Part shown: positions 7,003 through 14,133 of the stretch, one piece after another
Layout: every line of letters starts with the position of its first letter
How positions within the stretch are numbered: position 1 is the first letter of the stretch
Source of the DNA: CAZUSO01 sp964622775
Lineage (GTDB): Bacteria > Bacteroidota > Bacteroidia > Chitinophagales > Chitinophagaceae
Length of the DNA: 14,133 bases
Assembly: GCA_964622775.1 (NCBI GenBank)
Contig: CAZUSO010000072.1
Coordinates: forward strand, 1-14,133
Direction: 5' to 3'
Program-made: the position numbers and the translations under genes
Notes under the pieces: model-generated
Seen by the model: the letters and a program-made list of their open reading frames with translations, nothing else
Told to the model about the DNA's origin: nothing
Databases searched by the model: none

Positions 7003-10000
7003 ATGAAGAATTCGCTATTTAAATACAGGATTATTCCTCTAATGATGGCCATGCTAACGTCGGGTTATGCATTCGCCGACTTAACGCCGGCCTGTTCGCC
7101 AAGCTATAATTTCACAGATGCTGCTCACTATATCCAGAACGTAACTATTGCAGGCACTACATTAAATCATAATCCCACATACAATGTGCATAATTATACG
7201 TCAGTAACCTTTACCCTTAATGCGGGCGACAGCTATACCGGAACAGCTACTACTATAGGATGGGAAAGCGCCGGGGCAGCCTGCGATTTTAATAACGACG
7301 GCGATTTTGATGATCCCGGCGAGATCCTGGCTTTGCCTATGTATGGAGACTATCCTCAAACTAATATATGTGCTTATTCTATAGCAGGACAGATACCGCC
7401 AACCGTAGTTACGGGTGATTATCGTTTTCGCGTATGGTGCAGGCAGGCTAATGGAGGAGATGGAAACCCCCTCGCCTCTCCCTGTGGCGCATACAATTAC
7501 GGCAGCTGGGTGGATTATACGCTGCATGTGGTTAATACCGCCGAGTGCCAGGCTCCGACCGGTCTTACAGTATCAAACATTCAGCCCGCTTCAGCCGATT
7601 TCAGCTGGACAGCATCCATATCCACGCCTGCCGGTTATATGTGGAAAGTAGTCAACCAGGGAGATAACCCGAACGTTGTAGCGGGTGTAGCATCCGGAAC
7701 GGTCACCGGCACCTCTGCTTCCGCCTCCAGCCTTACACCTGCTACCAATTATCAGCTATATGTTCAGTCGGACTGTGGCGGCTCCGACATCAGCTTGTGG
7801 AGTTCGGCGGCAAACTTTCAGACACCCTGCGATGGTATGCCCGCAGCAGGAACGGTAAATTCTACCCAAGCCAGTGTATGCCCAAATACATCATTCACCT
7901 TATCCCTGACGGGAGCAAGTGCGGCAGCAACAGGGATCAGTTTCCACTGGCAGTCTTCCGCTACAGGAACAGCCCCCTGGACAGATATTACCGGCACAAC
8001 AGCTTCAATAAATATTTCCAGTCAGTCACAAGCCACCTATTACCGGGCTTATGTGGCCTGCTCAGGCAGCGGCCTGGCTGATACTTCAGATGCATTCCTG
8101 GTAGCACAAAATCCGGGAAGCGAGTGTTATTGTATCCCACCCCCAACAACCTCAACATCCGGAGATATTATTACTAATGTAAATTTTGCAGGCATTAATA
8201 ATACTTCGGGTACAACGGGCGCACCGAATGGGTACGCAAATTATACAGAAACAGTAACTGCGGCAGAAGTCCTCCCGACTAGCACTTATCCCATTTCTGT
8301 TTCTGTTAGTAATGGCGGAACTGAATTTGTGAGTGTATGGATAGATTATAATCATGATGGTAGTTTTGATGTTAGCGAATATAAATTTTTAGGTTCGGGA
8401 AATAACACCACGATTTCCAGTTCAATTACCATACCCGCTGACGCCATTCCAGGCTATACCAGGATGAGAGTCAGGGTAAAATATGCCAGTGAAGTGGGCA
8501 GTGGCAACTCTTGCACCAGTCCGTTTACTTATGGAGAAACAGAAGATTATTCAGTATACATTATAGCGCTGGACACCTGTGATGATACGCCGGTCCCCGG
8601 AAACACACTGGCAACTACTACCAGTTTTTGCGTAACAGGGTCGACCACATTAACGTTGGAAAATAATTATCTATCTTATTCTGGTATACAACGTCAATGG
8701 CAGAAAAGTACGGATGAAGGTGTTACCTGGCTGGATATCAGCAGCGCTACTGCTTATAATTACACTACTCCGGCCATAACCACCACAACCCAATATCGTT
8801 GTCGTGTTATATGCACTACCGGCGCGGATACGGCTTACTCCACTCCCATAACACTTAGCGTACATCCTTTGCCTGTCGTTACGGTAAGCCCGACAACGGC
8901 TACATTCTGCAGCAGCGCTCCGGTAGCGCTAACTGCTTCAGGAGCTGATACCTATACCTGGTCTCCGTCAACCGGCCTGGACGCCACCACGGGCGTAATC
9001 GTTAATGCTTCTCCTGCTGCGCTTACCACTTATACCGTTACGGGAACGGATATTAACGGGTGCGTATCCACAGCCGTAGCAAACATCGGCCCCATTACCG
9101 ATATTCAGCTTACGGGATCCATAATTTATTCCGGAGCCTGTGAAGCCGGCAATCCCATTACGGTTAGCACTGATCCGGTGACTACTCCAAGCGGAAGCAT
9201 GGAATACCAGTTCACTGATGATCTGGATAATGTGCTGCAGGCCTGGAGCGCATCTACGGATTTCACAACTACGCCTTCCACAGACGGAACTTATACTTAT
9301 AAAATTTACGGAAGAAATACCGATTGCCCCGGCGATGTCACCAGCACTCCTGCTGAAGTAGTAGCCGTTATAGGCTTTACCGGGAATATTACTGTTACAG
9401 ATGCCACCTGCTCAGGTGATGATGACGGCAGCATTACGGTAAGTGAGGTTACCGGTCCGGGACTTGGCGGAACAGGGTTAACCTGGTACAGCAATGATTT
9501 TTCATCAGCTACGCTTAATCCTTCCCAGGCCGCCTTATACGGAGTAGCCTCCATAGGCAGCGGACAGCTTACACTCAATGTCAATGTCGGAGGTTTGCGC
9601 GGTGCATTTGGCATATTTAATCCTGAAGCTGTTGACCCCCTGTCCATACATGTGTCCTTTGACCTGACCGTAAGCTCCGCATTCGGAGCAGACGGCATGT
9701 CCTGGAATTACGGTAATGATGCGGTATTCAATGCTGCTAACGGAAATCCCGAAGTCGGTGCAACGTCTAAATTAGCTATCGGGTTTGACAGTTATACTAA
9801 CGAAGGTAACACACGCGGCATTTATCTGATCTATAACGGCGGGTGGATAGGTACTGCTACTAATCCTACACCGACAACTTCTGGTGTTTTAGCCTACTCC
9901 AACAATATGAGCTGGGCAGGAACTACTAAAAATATAGTAATAGATATTACGGAAGATGGCCTGTTGACCTTAACTGTGGGGGGGGTAGTCATATTCAACA

Positions 10001-11655
10001 ATATACAGCTTCCTCCGGACTATGTAAATGCCAACAAATCAAATTGGAAACAACTGTTTGATGCCCGTACCGGCGGTGTGAGCGAATTACACGCTATCGA
10101 CAATGTAAATATCACGTACAGTAGTCTGGTATATAATTATGGCATCAGCGAAGGCGGTTCAGGCAGCTTACCATCAGCCTGGCAAACATCCGGTACATTT
10201 AACAACCTCGCACCGGACAACAGCTATGACGTATGGGTAGCCAACCCGGCAGATCCTACGGTATGTAATAAATTCCTGGGAACTTATACAATTGACGCAC
10301 CTTTGCACATTATGCCAAGCGCGGCTTATACTTCCGGCCAGCAAACCTGTAATGTGGATGACGCCACGCTTACCGTTCAGGTAAATACTGCCGGTATTTA
10401 CGATGTACAATATTCCGTAGATGGAGGAGTTTCTGAAACACAAAGCGGCATTGCCTCGATCAATGATGGTAGCGGAGAGTTCATCGTAGTAGGTAATCTG
10501 GCACCGGGCGCTTATACGAATATTAAAGTAATAGATCCGGTTACCCCCTGTAACAGCAATACCCTTTCCGGTCCTATCGTATTAGACAGTCTGGTTGCGG
10601 GCATCGCATCAAGCACATCGTCTGAAAACCTGAACCAGGCTGCCAATGCCACATTGACTTATTCCAATGACGACTGTGAAAAGATTGCAACCGTAACCAG
10701 TACGGCCGAGCTGGGCGCTGTTACCGCCAATGTCACTTTAAATCCTGTATTGTTTAATATTGAAGGCGCTCCTTATGTTGGCAGATATTACGAAATCACG
10801 CCAACCACCAATACCAACCAACCTGCTACAATTACCCTGTATTTCAACCAGTCCGACTTGGAAGCGTATAATACGGCAATAAATGACATGGTTTCAGATA
10901 CCGCGTATGAGGCTATCGATCCCAGTGCGGCCAACCTGCTGATTACCGCGTTCCACGGATTATCCTCATCGGGCACTACCGGCCCCGATGGTCAGTTCGA
11001 CACTACAGGCCACGATGTAATTACGCCAGGCAGCATTACAAATACTTCCGGATATTGGGAGGTAACCTTTACCTCTCCCAACGGATTTTCCGGATTCTTT
11101 GCCCATACTGCGATCAGCACAATAACGCCGATTACTTTGGGTGATATCAGCGCACATAATAAAGGAGCTGTGAATATGGTAAACTGGAATACCCGGAATG
11201 AAGAGGACGGCGACCACTTCGAAATTGAGCGCAGCCAGGATGGCAAGCACTTTAATGTTATCGGCAGCATGTCCGTTAATGGAATACCTTCTGATTACAC
11301 TTTTGAAGACGCTGCTCCGTTCTCCGGTGAGAATTACTATCGCTTACAATTAGTGAATACCAATGGCCGCAAGCTGCAAAGCAAAGTGGTAAGCGCTTTT
11401 GTAAAAGACGGAAGCTTCCGAATCAATATCTATCCGAACCCGGTTCGCGATTTGCTGACAGTAAAAGTCAGCGGCGGAATTATGGACGGCAATGGCGTTA
11501 TCACCCTGATGGACGCTACCGGCCGTAAGATTAAGGATATACCTGTTGAAAGCGCAGTAACCAATATTGATATGAATGGTCTTGCTCAAGGTATGTATCT
11601 GTTAAAATATCAGGATACGGCGTTTACAGAGATCATAAAAGTTAACAAGCAATAG
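7003..11655 (+). CDS. Large modular T9SS surface protein: GEVED, FN3, Ig/PKD-like, SprB-like unit with inserted lectin-like domain
   Basis: A 1550-residue secreted protein, probably a surface adhesin. It has a signal peptide at 1-25 (ending AFA-D) and a first GEVED-like domain at ~28-178 with the acidic loop DFNNDGDFDDPGE. An FN3 domain lies at ~183-275 (APTGLTVSNIQPASADFSW). An Ig-like unit (~280-370) is followed by a canonical GEVED domain (~375-521: IDYNHDGSFD, then GETEDYSVYI). A second Ig-like unit (~530-620) and a PKD-like unit (~623-697, YTWSPSTGLD) follow. A SprB-like unit starts at ~794 (ITVTDATCSGDDDGSITV) and resumes at ~1042-1098. Between them, ~825-1041 resembles a concanavalin-A-like lectin (NDFSSATLNPSQAALYG, KLAIGFDSYTNEG, VSELHAIDNVNI). 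Then come another adhesin unit (~1106-1195), a T9SS-associated beta domain (~1200-1375) and an FN3-like domain (~1376-1465). A type A sorting domain (~1472-1550, IYPNPVRDLLTV) ends the protein. The DxNxDG loops suggest calcium binding. The gene is complete, with a strong hairpin after its stop. Confidence 0.92.
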   Translation: MKNSLFKYRIIPLMMAMLTSGYAFADLTPACSPSYNFTDAAHYIQNVTIAGTTLNHNPTYNVHNYTSVTFTLNAGDSYTGTATTIGWESAGAACDFNNDGDFDDPGEILALPMYGDYPQTNICAYSIAGQIPPTVVTGDYRFRVWCRQANGGDGNPLASPCGAYNYGSWVDYTLHVVNTAECQAPTGLTVSNIQPASADFSWTASISTPAGYMWKVVNQGDNPNVVAGVASGTVTGTSASASSLTPATNYQLYVQSDCGGSDISLWSSAANFQTPCDGMPAAGTVNSTQASVCPNTSFTLSLTGASAAATGISFHWQSSATGTAPWTDITGTTASINISSQSQATYYRAYVACSGSGLADTSDAFLVAQNPGSECYCIPPPTTSTSGDIITNVNFAGINNTSGTTGAPNGYANYTETVTAAEVLPTSTYPISVSVSNGGTEFVSVWIDYNHDGSFDVSEYKFLGSGNNTTISSSITIPADAIPGYTRMRVRVKYASEVGSGNSCTSPFTYGETEDYSVYIIALDTCDDTPVPGNTLATTTSFCVTGSTTLTLENNYLSYSGIQRQWQKSTDEGVTWLDISSATAYNYTTPAITTTTQYRCRVICTTGADTAYSTPITLSVHPLPVVTVSPTTATFCSSAPVALTASGADTYTWSPSTGLDATTGVIVNASPAALTTYTVTGTDINGCVSTAVANIGPITDIQLTGSIIYSGACEAGNPITVSTDPVTTPSGSMEYQFTDDLDNVLQAWSASTDFTTTPSTDGTYTYKIYGRNTDCPGDVTSTPAEVVAVIGFTGNITVTDATCSGDDDGSITVSEVTGPGLGGTGLTWYSNDFSSATLNPSQAALYGVASIGSGQLTLNVNVGGLRGAFGIFNPEAVDPLSIHVSFDLTVSSAFGADGMSWNYGNDAVFNAANGNPEVGATSKLAIGFDSYTNEGNTRGIYLIYNGGWIGTATNPTPTTSGVLAYSNNMSWAGTTKNIVIDITEDGLLTLTVGGVVIFNNIQLPPDYVNANKSNWKQLFDARTGGVSELHAIDNVNITYSSLVYNYGISEGGSGSLPSAWQTSGTFNNLAPDNSYDVWVANPADPTVCNKFLGTYTIDAPLHIMPSAAYTSGQQTCNVDDATLTVQVNTAGIYDVQYSVDGGVSETQSGIASINDGSGEFIVVGNLAPGAYTNIKVIDPVTPCNSNTLSGPIVLDSLVAGIASSTSSENLNQAANATLTYSNDDCEKIATVTSTAELGAVTANVTLNPVLFNIEGAPYVGRYYEITPTTNTNQPATITLYFNQSDLEAYNTAINDMVSDTAYEAIDPSAANLLITAFHGLSSSGTTGPDGQFDTTGHDVITPGSITNTSGYWEVTFTSPNGFSGFFAHTAISTITPITLGDISAHNKGAVNMVNWNTRNEEDGDHFEIERSQDGKHFNVIGSMSVNGIPSDYTFEDAAPFSGENYYRLQLVNTNGRKLQSKVVSAFVKDGSFRINIYPNPVRDLLTVKVSGGIMDGNGVITLMDATGRKIKDIPVESAVTNIDMNGLAQGMYLLKYQDTAFTEIIKVNKQ
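9978..9985 (+). repeat. G8 homopolymer inside the lectin-like domain
   Basis: Eight consecutive G residues span codons 992-995 (V-G-G-V). Gain or loss of one base would frameshift the protein before its sorting domain. Confidence 0.9.
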
Positions 11656-11680
11656 GCAAAAAATAAGCCTGTTTCAATTT

Positions 11681-11730
11681 GATCGGGAGCCTTTATGCGA
11701 GTTCTTGCAACTCCTTAAAGGCTCCTGATC
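11681..11730. terminator. Strong hairpin, likely bidirectional-type terminator after the first adhesin gene
   Basis: The left arm GATCGGGAGCCTTTA (11681-11695) pairs with TAAAGGCTCCTGATC (11716-11730) over 15 positions, 14 Watson-Crick plus one G-T. Inside the loop, GAGTT (11699-11703) pairs with AACTC (11709-11713), so the structure is a two-tier stem. It starts 25 bases after the stop at 11653-11655. A smaller AGGC/GCCT hairpin (11654-11657 with 11667-11670) precedes it. The following ATTTAT is not a full U tract. It should separate transcription of the two large genes. Confidence 0.65.
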
Positions 11731-11763
11731 ATTTATAAGAACCCACATAATAATGTTTAAGGG

Positions 11764-11793
11764 TTGAAATACCAACCACCTGTTTTTATATTG
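11764..11793 (+). promoter_or_regulatory. Possible promoter of the second adhesin gene
   Basis: TTG at 11764-11766 and TATATTG at 11787-11793 are separated by 20 bases, close to the Bacteroidota -33/-7 layout, although the -7 element lacks one T of TAnnTTTG. Transcription would start near 11800, about 27 bases before the ATG. A GGTTG-aaatac-CAACC inverted repeat (11762-11777) overlaps the -33 position and could be an operator. Confidence 0.3.
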
Positions 11794-11826
11794 TGGTCTA
11801 TTCGTAATACTAAACCGTTATAGAAA

Positions 11827-14133
11827 ATGATGTATTTATACAATAAAAGCTGCTATTCAAAAACCGTAAAATTCCTTATTGCCGTTTCGTGCCTTTTATG
11901 TGGCATTTTTGCTTCAATGCCATCCGGCGCGCAGGAATATTGCTTTCCCACGCTACCCATGGGATGTGACCAAAATGGGGGATTCCCCGGAGGACACTGG
12001 ATTTCTCATGTTGAAATTGGTTCGATTAATGATAATCCACCCAATACTAATTGCACAATCTATGATCATACCGGCATGATCACCGATGTGATGGCAGGCA
12101 CGTCAACGCCTATGAGCGTGGAAACCTGGGGTTATACCGGTATCGGGGTTTATATTGATTTCAACCAGGACGGCGATTTTGACGATGCCGGAGAATTTCA
12201 ATACGGAAACTACCTGGCGGGGTATCCCCAGACGTATAATTTTAATATTACTATTCCATTGACGGTTCCTGTAGGCGATTACAGGATGCGTGTTCTGGCA
12301 GCCTGGGCATGGGGTGGCTCTGCGGGAATGGCCTGTAACGCTTTTCCCTTCAGTGACAATGGCTATGGCAATTTTTACGACTATACCATTCATGTCATTC
12401 ATCCCTGCCCTGTTATTACAAATGCTTCCGCCAGTCCGGTCACGGCCTGTTACGGAGGCAGCAGCGTCTTATCAGCGACTGCTGATATTCCCGGCAGTGT
12501 GATTAACTGGTACGCTTCAGCAACGGGAGGAACGGCCATCGGTACCGGTGATTATACTACACCTGCGCTTACCACCACCACAACTTATTTCGTTACGGCT
12601 TCTTACGATACTTGTGAGTCCGCTCCGCGCATTCCGGTCACCATTACGGTAGCTCCTGAGTTGGTTCCGCCTGTTGTGCAGCCTGAAGACACTGCCGTTT
12701 GCCCTGGCGCTACAGTTTCCATAAGTGCAACTCCCAGCACCTCCAATGGCGTTGCTACTATCGGCTATGACCTGATTCAACAGCCTAATGCACCCATTAC
12801 CGGCTCTTCCCCTAATTCAGCCGCACAGATGGTTTATACTCCGGCTGAATTGGGTCTTGGCACTTATCCGCGAACGATCAACAATATCAGTTTTTATAAA
12901 ATCCAGGGTAATCCTAATGTAGATGTGGGAAATGCGCAGGTTTATATGAAATACACAAACTCGCCAAATGCGGCAGCATCCTTAGATCCTGTTGGGCAAG
13001 GCTACAGTCTGGTTTATAACGGGGTATGGCCCAACAACGTGGGCGCCAACAACTGGGTAACTATAAATCTTCAAACGCCATTTCCCGGGCCGGGCACGTT
13101 TCCCAACCTGAACCTGTCTATCGTAATTGTCCGAAACGGCGCGGCCAGCAACTTTATACAAGCCCCGCGTTATGCTGCCACATCTACCGCACCATCTTAT
13201 CGTTGCGGTACGTACTCCAGCCCTACATTAGCCTGGAACAATACCTTAACATTAGACTATAATCGCCCGAATATAAAAATCGGGTACTCTTTCCAGCCTC
13301 CTGTCAACTGGTCTCCTGTTGCCGGCTTATACAAGAATGGAGGCCTGACCGTACCTATGGCTGCTACTGATACGAATACTACGGTCTATACGAATACATT
13401 AGGAACTTACAGCGCATTCTCTGTATGGAATGGCTGTACTTCTGCCGGAGCCAGCAGTGTGATCACTGCCAGCCCCAATACGACCATAACATTGTCATCA
13501 GCAACGGGAACGAATAATCAGACCGTTTGCGCGAATGAACCTGTCGTTGATATTAACTATCTGGCAGGTAATGCAAGCGGAGTAACAAATGCCGTTGTAA
13601 CTAACCTTCCTCCGGGTATAACCAGCAGTTATGATATCGCTACAAATATTATTACTATTGCCGGAACTTCAGGAGTTACCGGAGTATTTAATTATACCGT
13701 TTCGCTGGTCGGAGGTTGCGGGAGCGTCATTGCTAACGGAACAATTACCGTAAATCCGGCTGCGGTTTTAACACTTACTTCGGCTGCCGGAACTGATAAT
13801 CAAAGTATCTGCCCCAGTGCCCCGGTTACAACGATCACCTATACCGTAGGAAACTTCTTCGGAGTAACTGATGCTGTAGTAACCGGTCTTCCTCCTGGCC
13901 TTACAGCCGCTTACAATCCTTCTACGCATATACTGACCATCACCGGAAGCCCTACCGCTTCAGGCACATTCAATTATACCGCTTCACTGGTAGGAGGTTG
14001 TGGAAGTCCAACTGCAACAGGCATAATTACCGTCAATCCCGTCCCGGATTTAACAGCCCCGGGCAATCTCACTAAAGCAGATCCATCGGTCTGCCAGGCC
14101 ACAGACGGGAGCTTTACGATAAGCGGCCTTGCA
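11827..14133 (+). CDS. Second large modular surface protein (GEVED, Ig-like, PKD-like repeats), 3' end beyond the window
   Basis: The frame is open from the ATG pair at 11827/11830 to the right edge (769 codons, no stop). Residues ~12-36 form a signal peptide (VKFLIAVSCLLCGIFAS ... SGA-Q); either Met fits, and I took the first. A GEVED-like domain occupies ~37-191, with DFNQDGDFDDAGE at 111-123 parallel to the upstream gene. An Ig-like (Ig_7-type) unit lies at ~199-276 (CYGGSSVLSATA ... TTTTYFVTA). A second Ig/PKD-like unit starts at ~283 (VCPGATVSISATPS) and resumes at ~491-549 (VNWSPVAGLY). Between the two halves is a jelly-roll-like domain (AQMVYTPAELGLG, NISFYKIQG, VYMKYTNSP, VTINLQTPF). 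Two tandem 94-residue PKD-like repeats occupy ~553-740. A further SprB-like unit begins at ~752 (SVCQATDGSFTISGL). A T9SS sorting domain is expected beyond the window. The role is probably adhesion or a surface matrix. The first 52 codons are often missed if only the internal ATGs are used. Confidence 0.9.
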   Translation, partial: MMYLYNKSCYSKTVKFLIAVSCLLCGIFASMPSGAQEYCFPTLPMGCDQNGGFPGGHWISHVEIGSINDNPPNTNCTIYDHTGMITDVMAGTSTPMSVETWGYTGIGVYIDFNQDGDFDDAGEFQYGNYLAGYPQTYNFNITIPLTVPVGDYRMRVLAAWAWGGSAGMACNAFPFSDNGYGNFYDYTIHVIHPCPVITNASASPVTACYGGSSVLSATADIPGSVINWYASATGGTAIGTGDYTTPALTTTTTYFVTASYDTCESAPRIPVTITVAPELVPPVVQPEDTAVCPGATVSISATPSTSNGVATIGYDLIQQPNAPITGSSPNSAAQMVYTPAELGLGTYPRTINNISFYKIQGNPNVDVGNAQVYMKYTNSPNAAASLDPVGQGYSLVYNGVWPNNVGANNWVTINLQTPFPGPGTFPNLNLSIVIVRNGAASNFIQAPRYAATSTAPSYRCGTYSSPTLAWNNTLTLDYNRPNIKIGYSFQPPVNWSPVAGLYKNGGLTVPMAATDTNTTVYTNTLGTYSAFSVWNGCTSAGASSVITASPNTTITLSSATGTNNQTVCANEPVVDINYLAGNASGVTNAVVTNLPPGITSSYDIATNIITIAGTSGVTGVFNYTVSLVGGCGSVIANGTITVNPAAVLTLTSAAGTDNQSICPSAPVTTITYTVGNFFGVTDAVVTGLPPGLTAAYNPSTHILTITGSPTASGTFNYTASLVGGCGSPTATGIITVNPVPDLTAPGNLTKADPSVCQATDGSFTISGLA
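13483..14046 (+). repeat. Two tandem 282-base units encoding PKD-like domains
   Basis: Units 13483-13764 and 13765-14046 each encode 94 residues with the shared pattern ATGTNNQTVC / AAGTDNQSIC, then NAVVTNLPPGI / DAVVTGLPPGL, and NYTVSLVGGCGS / NYTASLVGGCGS, ending ITVNP. The spacing is exactly 282 bases throughout. The DNA has clearly diverged at third positions, so the duplication is not recent. Confidence 0.85.

Noticed and set aside
9306..9698. Minus-strand 130-codon open frame inside the large adhesin gene
   Set aside because: It is antisense to a recognisable SprB/lectin region, has low-complexity Ser/Pro composition and no leader; it is an artefact of codon usage in the real gene.
13483..14046. 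Tandem repeats considered as a CRISPR or other DNA repeat array
   Set aside because: The period is 282 bases, the units are in frame and conserved at the protein rather than the DNA level, so they are coding PKD-like domains.

Overview
The window looks like a chromosomal segment of a Bacteroidota bacterium, probably Chitinophagaceae-like. This inference rests on type IX secretion (T9SS) C-terminal sorting domains, GEVED, PKD-like and SprB-type adhesin modules, a sensor kinase with a Reg_prop beta-propeller and Y_Y_Y domain, A-rich rather than Shine-Dalgarno leaders, and boxes matching the Bacteroidota -7 element TAnnTTTG. I see no rRNA, tRNA, CRISPR array, transposase or phage gene.

Layout. 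Bases 1-383 hold no confident gene; the left ~140 bases resemble an interspersed repeat. Bases 384-2734 (+) encode a secreted C10 (streptopain-type) cysteine peptidase with a T9SS tail. Its stop codon overlaps by one base the start of a small lipoprotein gene. Bases 2956-6593 or 6644 (-) encode a two-component pair: a 1012-codon (or 995-codon) propeller/Y_Y_Y/HisKA_3 kinase, followed 14 bases later by a NarL/LuxR-type response regulator. A divergent intergenic region of about 350 bases carries a good promoter box and two palindromes. Bases 7003-11655 (+) encode a 1550-residue modular T9SS surface protein, followed by a strong hairpin. Bases 11827 to the window end (+) encode a second modular protein of the same kind, cut at the right edge after 769 codons.

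How it may work together. The two large proteins share an N-terminal GEVED domain with a calcium-loop-like DxNxDGDFD motif, and both are assembled from Ig, PKD or SprB units. In each, one beta-sandwich unit appears split by an inserted globular domain: a concanavalin-A-like lectin in the first, a jelly-roll-like domain in the second. The kinase/regulator pair lies divergent to these genes, and an 18-base perfect palindrome sits where the first adhesin transcript would begin, so local control of the adhesins is a reasonable but untested idea. The protease-lipoprotein pair is a separate unit that converges on the regulator operon. I did not find a clearly new defence or metabolic system. The most interesting points are the nested domain insertions, the palindromic operator candidate and the translationally coupled protease-lipoprotein pair.
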